62,062 bases of DNA from an uncultured Mucilaginibacter sp. (GTDB lineage Bacteria; Bacteroidota; Bacteroidia; Sphingobacteriales; Sphingobacteriaceae): positions 1 through 62,062 of the forward strand of contig CAIWRU010000157.1 in the NCBI GenBank assembly GCA_903915155.1, written 5' to 3'. Shown in pieces: positions 1 to 6,492 of the stretch (the stretch's first letter is position 1; each line of letters begins with the position of its first letter). A program made the translations under genes and the position numbers. A model generated the notes under the pieces. The model made no database searches, was not told the origin of the DNA, and saw only the letters and a program-made list of their open reading frames with translations.

Positions 1-21
1 AAAAAGAAACAAAAAAATCAA

Positions 22-170
22 GACAAAGGGCATGCTTCCGCGCGCCCTGCCGGTTCTTACGCTTTTCTCGCTGTATTTTAGGCTTCGCGCTAAAATACAT
101 CACACGAAAAGCTAAACCGGCATTCCCGCCATACACCCGGCCCGCGCCCTTTGTCGGGGCCGGGGCTTTT
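22..170. repeat. Nested imperfect palindrome (REP-like element, copy 1)
   Basis: At least four stems are nested around one centre: GACAAAGGGC (22-31) pairs with GCCCTTTGTC (146-155), GCCGGTT (49-55) with AACCGGC (115-121), GCTTTTC (61-67) with GAAAAGC (106-112) and TGTATTTTAG (72-81) with CTAAAATACA (90-99). It ends in GGGGCCGGGGCTTTTT. The outer stem and the G+C-rich T-tailed end recur in the two elements at 1195-1334 and 2290-2430, so this is one family of intergenic elements. The T tail could also make it a transcription terminator. Confidence 0.75.
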
Positions 171-328
171 TCTGTAGGTGACTATTTGTGGGTACCTAAT
201 ATTTTGTGCTGTTAATTTATGTTTCTATCCTTTAATTCATGTGAGTTTTAGGCGGCTATATAATTTTCTTAGCTATTTGCTGAACAATTAACCGTACCTT
301 TGACCAATTATTTAAAATAAACAATATA

Positions 329-520
329 ATGGCAACAGGAACAGTAAAGTTTTTTAACGAGTCGAAAGGCTTTGGATTTATTACACCAAGTACAGGTGGT
401 AAGGAAATATTTGTACACGTTACAGGTTTGATCGACAACATCCGCGAAGGTGATGAAGTATCTTTTGATGTAGAAGAAGGCAAAAAAGGTCCGGGCGCGG
501 TTAATGTTAAAATAGCTTAA
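329..520 (+). CDS. cspA: Cold-shock protein, CspA family
   Basis: A 63-residue single-domain cold-shock protein that binds single-stranded RNA or DNA as an RNA chaperone. Both nucleic-acid-binding motifs are visible: RNP1 as KGFGFI (residues 14-19) and RNP2 as IFVHV (26-30). Length equals the usual Bacteroidota CspA length, and the start is a normal ATG. The next gene, a second cold-shock-domain protein, begins 5 bases after the stop, so the two are probably cotranscribed. A TACCTTTG box at 295-302 resembles the Bacteroidota -7 element TAnnTTTG, but I found no well-spaced -33 TTTG. Confidence 0.95.
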   Translation: MATGTVKFFNESKGFGFITPSTGGKEIFVHVTGLIDNIREGDEVSFDVEEGKKGPGAVNVKIA

Positions 521-525
521 TTACA

Positions 526-975
526 TTGGCTAAATCGACAGAAACTTTTAGTAAGAAGGAAAAAGAGAAGAAACGCCTGAAAAAGGCTAAGGACAAGAAG
601 GAGAAGGCGGAAGACCGGAAATCGAACTCGGGCAAAGGTAAGAGCCTGGAGGACATGATGGCTTACATCGACGAGTATGGCAACATTAGCTCAACCCCTC
701 CTGATCCGTCGAAAAAGATAAAGATAAATTCCGAAGATATCCAGGTTGGCATTGCCAAACGGGAGGAGATTGTACAAGAAATTGTAAGGAACGGCGTCGT
801 TAGCTTTTTTAATGAGTCGAAAGGCTACGGGTTCATCAAGGACCTGCTAAGCCAGGAAAGCGTTTTTGTACACGTTAACGGCTTAACCGAACAGATTAAG
901 GAAAACGACAAGGTTACCTTTGAAACCGAACAGGGCCAGAAGGGCCTGACGGCTGTGAAAGTTAAGAAAAAATAA
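526..975 (+). CDS. Cold-shock-domain protein with lysine-rich N-terminal extension
   Basis: 149 residues. The first half is a highly charged stretch rich in Lys and Glu (residues 1-45), followed by a linker; the last 65 residues are a cold-shock domain with RNP1 KGYGFI and RNP2 VFVHV. The architecture is a known Bacteroidota family of unknown detailed role; the basic front half probably gives extra RNA or ribosome contact (inference). The start codon is TTG at 526: no in-frame ATG precedes the conserved MAKSTETF start, and the TTG lies 5 bases after the stop of the upstream cspA, which suggests translational coupling. Confidence 0.9.
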   Translation: MAKSTETFSKKEKEKKRLKKAKDKKEKAEDRKSNSGKGKSLEDMMAYIDEYGNISSTPPDPSKKIKINSEDIQVGIAKREEIVQEIVRNGVVSFFNESKGYGFIKDLLSQESVFVHVNGLTEQIKENDKVTFETEQGQKGLTAVKVKKK

Positions 976-1460
976 GGCTTACTACCGCTTAAAGCGGCAG
1001 TTTTACTATTGGAACACCGAATGATGAATTTTGAATGTTGGGGCGTAGCTTTGATGTTTGGGTTTGTGATTCGGTGTTTTTGTTTGGTGTTGTTTACTTA
1101 TCGATTTACTACTTATCGCTTTAACCGCTGCCGCTGTGGCCCGCTCATTGCCGCGGAGGCTACTACTTTTCTCTTGAAAGAAAAGTAGCAAAAACTGAGC
1201 GTAGCGACCTCATGAATACCATTAAAAAAACAAATTAAAAATGAATAGTTCAAGGCAAAGGCCACGCTTCCGCCCGCGAGGCCATACTCCTGTCCCGCAA
1301 CCCTTTGCCGGTGCCGGGGCTTTTTTGATTTTTCTTATGTGGTGATGGGCGTTATATAGCGGTGATTTAGTTGCAGACTACGGGCATAGGTGTCCGAAGT
1401 TGGGGAACCTAGGATAGAGGGTGAATTAAATATTTAATTTATTTTAGTTAAATTTGAAAT
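976..1460. other. 485-base gap; carries the left copy of the TA-flanking repeat
   Basis: No credible gene. It contains a fragment of the GAACACCGAAT palindromic repeat family near 1012-1045, then the repeat copy described separately, and finally an A+T-rich stretch just before the antitoxin gene that should hold its promoter. Confidence 0.6.
1135..1416. repeat. Long direct repeat, left copy, flanking the PIN TA module
   Basis: The repeat begins at TGTGGCCCGCTCATTGCCGC and runs to about 1416. The core 1195-1334 differs from the copy at 2290-2430 at only about four positions over 140 bases by eye. Inside it GGCAAAG (1254-1260) and CTTTGCC (1303-1309) form the same outer stem as the element at the window start, and it carries the same GCCGGGGCTTTTTT end. 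The right copy has about 50 extra bases near its start. Confidence 0.9.
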
Positions 1461-1679
1461 ATGAACAGCATGCGGATAGATATATTGGACCCTAAAGCTA
1501 AAAGGCTTTTAAAGGACCTGGCGGATTTAAACCTGATCGCGATCCGCGATACTTCAAAAAATGGCTTTGCAAGCGTTTTAAAAAAACTGCGTTCAAAAAC
1601 AATATCTGCGCCTACACTTGAGGAAATAACCCATGAAGTAGAATTGGTGCGAAGCAAACGCCATGCAAAACAAGGTTAG
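1461..1679 (+). CDS. Antitoxin of a PIN-family toxin-antitoxin pair
   Basis: 72 residues with no signal peptide or membrane segment. It contains the stretch SAPTLEEITHEVELVR, typical of the small proteins encoded before PIN toxins of the COG1569 group in Bacteroidota. The 3' end overlaps the start of the toxin gene by 17 bases, as in many TA operons. The likely role is to bind and neutralise the toxin and to repress the operon. An alternative start is Met4. Assignment as antitoxin rests mainly on the position and the motif, not on a recognised DNA-binding fold. Confidence 0.8.
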   Translation: MNSMRIDILDPKAKRLLKDLADLNLIAIRDTSKNGFASVLKKLRSKTISAPTLEEITHEVELVRSKRHAKQG

Positions 1680-2076
1680 CAGAATTATTATTGACACTAA
1701 CCTCTGGATCAGCTTTTTAATTACCAATGATTATACAAAGCTTGATGAAATTATTTTTTCTCGGAATGCCATTCTGGTTTTTAGCCAGGAATTGCTCGAC
1801 GAGTTTTTAACCGTCGCAAGACGGCCAAAATTCAGGCGTTTCTTTTCCCTTGCCGATATTGAAGACCTGCTCGAAACCATTAGCGAATATGCCGACCTGG
1901 TAAAGGTTAAGACTGAAATAAAAGTTTGCCGTGACCCGAAAGACAATTTTTTGCTCGAATTATCAATTGACGGGAATGCAGACTTTTTATTAACCGGTGA
2001 CAATGATCTGTTGGAGCTGGCCAAAATTGGAGAAACCGTAATAGTAACTATCTCAGATTTTCTGAAAGACAAATAA
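1663..2076 (+). CDS. PIN-domain toxin (COG1569 type ribonuclease)
   Basis: 137 residues forming one PIN domain, a Mg-dependent ribonuclease fold. Acidic catalytic positions are visible: IIDTN near the N-terminus (Asp11), Asp/Glu in ELLDEF, then CRDPKDN and TGDNDLL near the C-terminus. It overlaps the preceding small gene by 17 bases, so the pair is a type II TA module. The module lies between two long direct repeat copies, which could allow it to be lost or moved by recombination (inference). Confidence 0.88.
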   Translation: MQNKVSRIIIDTNLWISFLITNDYTKLDEIIFSRNAILVFSQELLDEFLTVARRPKFRRFFSLADIEDLLETISEYADLVKVKTEIKVCRDPKDNFLLELSIDGNADFLLTGDNDLLELAKIGETVIVTISDFLKDK

Positions 2077-2181
2077 GTTTATTTATCAGTATTGGACACG
2101 AGTACGCTGCCCGCTGGCTGGTGCTCATACTCGCGCCAGTTAAGGGGGGGGGACCACATTATTTCACGTTCAATGACATAC

Positions 2182-2520
2182 TGTGGCCCGCTCATTGCCG
2201 CGGGTGGCTAGTTGTTTTTCGCGGTTGTTTGTTTTCAGCGGTGCTCAAGAAGGCTTCGCCGTTTTCTCTTGAAAGAAAAGAACCAAAAACTGAGCGTAGC
2301 GACCTCATGAATACCATTAAAAAAACAAATTAAAAAATGAATAATTCAAGGCAAAGGCCACGCTTCCGCCCGCGAGGCCATACTCCTGTCCCACAACCCT
2401 TTGCCGGGGCCGGGGCTTTTTTGATTTTTCTTCTGTGGTGATGGGTGTTGTATGGCGGTGATGTAGTCGGAGACTACGGGCATAGTAGTCTGAAGCTGGG
2501 GAACTCGGAGAGTGGGAGAA
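2182..2520. repeat. Long direct repeat, right copy
   Basis: Second copy of the repeat at 1135-1416. It starts at TGTGGCCCGCTCATTGCCGC, has an insertion containing GGTGCTCAAGAAGGCTTCGC (similar to a stretch at 33438-33462), then the near-identical core 2290-2430 and the tail AGACTACGGGCATAG. An ORF of 70 codons at 2121-2333 lies mostly inside this repeat and is not a credible gene. The whole interval 2077-2607 holds no other gene. Confidence 0.9.
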
Positions 2521-2607
2521 AACACCTGCGAACAAGGGGTGTATACACCCAAGATAGTTGAACAATACTATAGTAGCTTTAAAATTTAACCATTAAGTTC
2601 TTTCAAA

Positions 2608-2904
2608 ATGTTAAGTACATATAAAAAAAGTGACATGGTATATACGGATTACAAATGGCAAGCATATGCTGACCATGATAATCCTAAAATTATTGGCGGC
2701 ACAGATCACTCGGAATTAAACCGTAGTGAAGGTTATGAAATGTTATATTTCATAAATAGTTTAGGAAGAAGTTGGGGTTGGGATAACTATCCTTTAGCCT
2801 CTTACCAACATTTAGAAACAATAATTCGCACTGAAGTGCCCTCTTCCACTCGCACCCACTCTGGTATCAAAGGATGGATAGAAGCTAATTATAAAAATGT
2901 TTAA
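2608..2904 (+). CDS. Hypothetical protein, first gene of an unknown pair
   Basis: 98 residues, soluble, rich in Tyr, Trp and Asn, with no motif I recognise. It reads through without repeats or signal peptide. It overlaps the next gene by 8 bases, so they form an operon. Base composition here is clearly A+T-richer than in the genes after 6 kb, as for the DUF262-HEPN pair downstream, which suggests a transferred segment. The position between a TA module and a probable defence pair makes a defence or TA role possible, but this is context only. Confidence 0.65.
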   Translation: MLSTYKKSDMVYTDYKWQAYADHDNPKIIGGTDHSELNRSEGYEMLYFINSLGRSWGWDNYPLASYQHLETIIRTEVPSSTRTHSGIKGWIEANYKNV

Positions 2905-3445
2905 ACAGATGTATGAAGCAAGTTTGGTTTTAGCTACAATTGTTGGATGGGCAGGATTTATTGCTTTAAGTATATACATTTACATCTTCAGGAAAAGAAA
3001 ACGCTATCGAAAAGAGCGTAGATTAGAAGATGTTATAAGACTAATTAAAGCATTAGCTTTAGAATCTTCTGATTTTAAGACAGAGGCAAGTATAGTTGAA
3101 ACTTTAAGAGGTCAGCCTGAATCAGCGGGAACCTGGTTTGGGATAGCAAAAGAACATTCGGAATTTTTTCGCCCAAATGGCCCAAACACACATTATGCTC
3201 TTATTGCCCGATCGTATTTGCCGGTCATATCGGGCACTCCTCGTGCGACATTATCATGGGAAGCAACGCAATATCTATGTGATCTAGCAGTGAAATTTCA
3301 AGAAAAAGAAGATGAACAAAGTCATAAATATATACTTTGGTTTCCTATTATTGTCGCTTTGATTTCCTCATTGACGATATTATTTATCAGTTATAAAAAC
3401 ACTCAACCGGTTAAGGATGATAAATTAATTCAACGTCATAAATAA
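2897..3445 (+). CDS. Membrane protein of unknown function, second gene of the pair
   Basis: 182 residues with two membrane segments, about 9-31 and 147-165, separated by a soluble part of about 110 residues. After the first helix comes a very basic patch (RKRKRYRKERR), so the soluble part is probably cytoplasmic. Its centre contains TWFGIAKEHSEFFRPNG followed by YALIARSYL, which reads like a small winged-helix-type segment I have seen in other small bacterial membrane proteins; the fold call is a guess. The A+T-rich gene follows the previous gene with an 8-base overlap. Confidence 0.65.
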   Translation: MFKQMYEASLVLATIVGWAGFIALSIYIYIFRKRKRYRKERRLEDVIRLIKALALESSDFKTEASIVETLRGQPESAGTWFGIAKEHSEFFRPNGPNTHYALIARSYLPVISGTPRATLSWEATQYLCDLAVKFQEKEDEQSHKYILWFPIIVALISSLTILFISYKNTQPVKDDKLIQRHK

Positions 3446-3572
3446 AAAAATGAGTAGACATTTTGATTTAAAGCCGTCTACCAATTCTTAAACTAGGAAG
3501 AAGAAAATATAATCTTTTTCATAGCTGTTGTTTAAGTTTAATTTTATAATATCGTAGTATAAAAAAAATAAC

Positions 3573-4739
3573 ATGAGCCAATTAGAAGACGTTAAATGGT
3601 ATGAAAATGATTCTGATGATTCAGCAAGTAGCTATACTTTTAAAGAGTATGATGTAAGTTCTACTCCTAATGATTTTAATACTCTCACTATAATTAATTT
3701 CATAGAATCAGGCTTGTTTAAAATTCCGGGTTTTCAGAGAAATTATGTTTGGGATATTAAAAGGGCTTCAAAGCTAATTGAATCTCTTATAATTGGCCTA
3801 CCTATCCCTCAAGTGTTTTTATATGAAGAAAGCAAAAATAACTATTTAGTTATAGATGGCCAGCAACGCCTGCTTACCATATATTTTTTTAGCAAATTAA
3901 GATTTCCAAAAAAAGAAAAAAGGTTTGAATTACGACAGATATTTGATGAAAATGGAAAATTCCCCGATGAATATTTGTATGACGATAATTATTTTGAAGA
4001 TTTCAAATTGGTATTGAGTACAGATGGTCAACAAGGTGTAAATAAGCTAAATACGTTAAATTATCCGCTATTAGGTGATTTTAAAACAAATTTTGAGTTA
4101 AGAACGATTAGAAATGTTATTGTAAAACAAAACTTCCCATCTGAAGATGACTCTGCAATGTTTGAGATCTTTAATAGATTAAATTCAGGCGGTGTGATAT
4201 TAAAGCCACAAGAAATTAGAACAAGTCTGTACCATTCCAAATTTTACAACCAATTATATAAAATGAATTTGGACAGCGACTGGCGGTTGCTTTTAAATAA
4301 GAAGGAACCGGATATCCATATGAAAGATATTGAAATTCTACTAAGAGGCTTTGCGTTACTTTTAGATGGTAAAAATTATGCCCCCTCGATGACGAAATTT
4401 CTTAATCATTTTTCAAAAAGCTCAAAGAATTTTAGCGAGGAATCTCTGGTATATTTTAGAGAATTGTTTATAGTTTTTTGTCGCATAGTGTTACCTCTAG
4501 GCGAAAATATTTTTAATTCAAAAACAGGAAAATTTAATATTACAGTTTTTGAATCGATTTTCGTGGCTTTATGCTCTAATGCTGTACAACAAACAAATCT
4601 TGAAGTTAATACAACGACTATTGAAAAAATCAATATTCTAAAAAATAACGATCAATTTACTGCTGCTTCTCAGGAAAATACTGCTGGTAAAAGAAATGTT
4701 GAAAAACGATTAGAGTTAGCAAAGGAAATTTTACTTTAA
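3573..4739 (+). CDS. DUF262 protein (ParB/GmrSD-like nuclease fold)
   Basis: 388 residues. The N-terminal part carries the DUF262 signatures: GFQRNYVW (residues 53-60), a PIPQVFLY strand and the DGQQR motif (95-99), as in GmrS/GmrD and related NTP-dependent nucleases of the ParB/Srx fold. The rest is helical and lacks the C-terminal HNH domain (DUF1524) of full GmrSD proteins, so the effector is probably the partner gene. The stop TAA overlaps the ATG of the following HEPN gene by one base (TAATG), indicating tight coupling. Defence against foreign DNA is the likely role, inferred from family and context. Confidence 0.88.
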   Translation: MSQLEDVKWYENDSDDSASSYTFKEYDVSSTPNDFNTLTIINFIESGLFKIPGFQRNYVWDIKRASKLIESLIIGLPIPQVFLYEESKNNYLVIDGQQRLLTIYFFSKLRFPKKEKRFELRQIFDENGKFPDEYLYDDNYFEDFKLVLSTDGQQGVNKLNTLNYPLLGDFKTNFELRTIRNVIVKQNFPSEDDSAMFEIFNRLNSGGVILKPQEIRTSLYHSKFYNQLYKMNLDSDWRLLLNKKEPDIHMKDIEILLRGFALLLDGKNYAPSMTKFLNHFSKSSKNFSEESLVYFRELFIVFCRIVLPLGENIFNSKTGKFNITVFESIFVALCSNAVQQTNLEVNTTTIEKINILKNNDQFTAASQENTAGKRNVEKRLELAKEILL

Positions 4740-5410
4740 TGGAAAATGTCAGCCAAACCATCATTGATAAACAATATCAAACCGGCATTCAGCTTATTAG
4801 TTACTTAAATGGAAAAAATGAGCTAACTCTATTAAACGAAGCTGAGAATAATTTTCGAAAAAATATTTTATTATCTGCGGCAAGCTATTTTGAAAAAGAA
4901 ATTTCAGATTTGATTATCGAATTTGCCAAAATCTATTCAAAAAATAACGAACTTTTGATAGCGATTGTTAATCAAAAGGCGGTTAAAAGGCAATATTTTA
5001 CATACTTTGATTGGGATAGGGCCACCAATGCAAATTCTTTTTTTGCGTTGTTTGGTGAGAATTTTAAATCAACTATTTCAAAAATTGTTAAACAGCGCTC
5101 CGATATTGACGATTCTATTAAATCCTTCCTTCAATTAGGCCAAGAAAGAAACAAGTTAGTTCACCAAAACTATGCAGAAGTAGTTCTAGATAAAACGGCA
5201 CATGAAATCTATTCACTTTATCAATCTGGTTTAATTTTTATTGCTTTTATTAAAATTGAGTTAGGGTTAAATAAAGAAAATCGCATATCTGATATTGATA
5301 CAAAAGATAAATATGTGAAAAATTCCATCATAACTACTCGAAAATTGGCCTTCATTAAACGGGCTAAATACAAATTACCAAAATCGACTAAACACTCTCG
5401 ATTTAAATAG
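4739..5410 (+). CDS. HEPN-family RNase, partner of DUF262
   Basis: 223 residues, all helical by composition. It carries the HEPN RNase signature Rx4H with the usual Asn after the Arg: RNKLVH at 137-142. The overall pattern, including a long first helix region ending near residue 60 and the tail VVLDKTAHEIY after the motif, resembles the MAE_28990/MAE_18760-type HEPN proteins. HEPN proteins of this kind cleave RNA as toxins or abortive-infection effectors. Translation is coupled to the upstream DUF262 gene by a one-base overlap, so DUF262 may sense and HEPN may act (inference). Confidence 0.8.
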   Translation: MENVSQTIIDKQYQTGIQLISYLNGKNELTLLNEAENNFRKNILLSAASYFEKEISDLIIEFAKIYSKNNELLIAIVNQKAVKRQYFTYFDWDRATNANSFFALFGENFKSTISKIVKQRSDIDDSIKSFLQLGQERNKLVHQNYAEVVLDKTAHEIYSLYQSGLIFIAFIKIELGLNKENRISDIDTKDKYVKNSIITTRKLAFIKRAKYKLPKSTKHSRFK

Positions 5411-5491
5411 ACAGTGGACTAACTTGTATACCGGCCACAAGCGGGAGATTTACTGCAGCAATAATTGGCATACTTGGTAGCTTGTATAGCG

Positions 5492-5548
5492 ATTAACACA
5501 CCCCTGCTCCCCCACTTTCCAGCGCACCCCCTCTCAAGAGGGGAACTT
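5492..5548. repeat. Interspersed palindrome, TTAACACACCCCT...CTCAAGAGGGG copy
   Basis: The copy runs from TTAACACACCCCT to the hairpin CCCCTCTCAAGAGGGG and a short AACTTTT tail. A second copy of the same element lies inside a coding sequence at 20821-20880, with matching ends and spacing. Confidence 0.75.
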
Positions 5549-5556
5549 TTGAATTT

Positions 5557-5735
5557 TCTTAATATGGTAATAGCGGTATTTTAAATATCCTATCAGCATT
5601 TAGCCATTTGGTCACGGTGCTGGGTGCGATGCCTGGTTTGGCGGCGATGCTCCGCAAAGTGAAAAAAACCGCGTTCAAAAATATTTCCTTCGCTTGAACG
5701 CTAATAAATATTAATTTATTGAAATACAGCCAATT
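5557..5735 (-). pseudogene. Possible helix-turn-helix gene remnant
   Basis: Reading the minus strand gives about 58 codons without a stop and without an ATG. The end contains SIAAKPGIAPSTVTKWLN, which reads like the recognition part of a helix-turn-helix protein, then a stop. The frame runs into repeat-like DNA upstream (an inverted CGTTCAA/TTGAACG pair). It may be a decayed C-terminus of a small regulator or transposition-related protein, or chance coding within a repeat. Confidence 0.25.
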
Positions 5736-5737
5736 AA

Positions 5738-5868
5738 GTGTTTAGGGGTGTATGGGTAGCGTTTATGTTCGTTTGGGTTTGTTTGGGCTTGTTTGGGCTC
5801 TGTTTATGGGGTGTTTAGGCCGTGTTTAGGTACTGTTTGGGTGTGTTTAGGCCCTGTTTGGGTTATGC
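5738..5868. repeat. Degenerate tandem array of GTTTGGG / GTTTAGG
   Basis: About 11 units of GTTTGGG, GTTTAGG or GTTTATG spaced 9 to 14 bases apart in 130 bases. The plus strand is strongly G+T, the other strand C+A. No reading frame of interest overlaps it. Confidence 0.8.
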
Positions 5869-6032
5869 CAAAATGCTGATATACAGCGAAAAATGAACAC
5901 TCCCCCCAGCCCCCTAAAGGGGGAGTTTTTTGATTGGCACGGCGAACGCTGCCATAGCAAAATGGGCTAATATTAATTAACAATGTTGTTATTAATTAAT
6001 ATTAGCCTGATGGTAATTATTTAAGTGGGGGA

Positions 6033-6398
6033 TTATTCGCCTATTTCAGCTACCTCGGGTTTGTAGGTGGCGATATGGGTGGTTTTTATGTTCAGAATAA
6101 ATGATTTGCCTACTGATATTTTCACACTTTTGCCTTGTAATATGGCTTTGGTGGCTTCGTCGGCCTTAAGTGCTTCATACAGGTCGCGGGCAACGGCCGA
6201 GCCACTGATATTGTTGATCGGCTTACCGTTTTCCATCTGTAAATTAAAGGTATAACCTGATTTACCACGATCACCTGCCGATTCAAAATCAGTTATATTC
6301 AATTTAAAGCTTTGGTCCTCGTTCAGGCTCCTCTTCAGGTGCAAACGGATAACCGGAAGATATTTCTTCCAGGTTTGCAAATACGTTCTTTGTTCCAT
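6033..6398 (-). CDS. Conserved Bacteroidota hypothetical protein
   Basis: 121 residues if started at the internal Met that begins MEQRTYLQTWKKYLP, which I prefer because the 17 residues before it look like untranslated leader; the frame itself is open to 6449. Soluble, with the recognisable blocks LQTWKKYLPVIRLHLKRS and GSAVARDLYEALKADE seen in a Sphingobacteria-wide family of unknown role. No signal peptide. It sits alone, tail to the repeat gap, upstream of the CheB-CheR kinase gene and on the same strand but after its stop codon in the opposite order, so no operon is evident. Confidence 0.7.
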   Translation of the reverse strand: MEQRTYLQTWKKYLPVIRLHLKRSLNEDQSFKLNITDFESAGDRGKSGYTFNLQMENGKPINNISGSAVARDLYEALKADEATKAILQGKSVKISVGKSFILNIKTTHIATYKPEVAEIGE

Positions 6399-6492
6399 GT
6401 GGGGGATAAAGGTAGGCTTTAATAATGGCAATAGTGAATAGTTAATCATAGATTAACTATTATCGCGCCAATGGCAGTATATTTTACTTTGA

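Larger units (their letters stand above)
5411..6032. other. 620-base repeat-rich gap
   Basis: No intact gene. In order it holds a copy of the TTAACACACCCCT...CAAGAGGGGAA palindrome (5492-5548), an uninterrupted minus-strand reading stretch that looks like a helix-turn-helix remnant (5557-5735), a GTTTGGG/GTTTAGG tandem array (5738-5868), a CCCCCTAAAGGGGG hairpin (about 5902-5928) and a TTAATTAA-rich stretch with ATTAATTAATATTAG repeated around 5970-6005. Confidence 0.7.

Noticed and set aside
2121..2333. 70-codon plus-strand ORF
   Set aside because: It lies mostly inside the long direct repeat, has no recognisable protein features and ends in repeat DNA.
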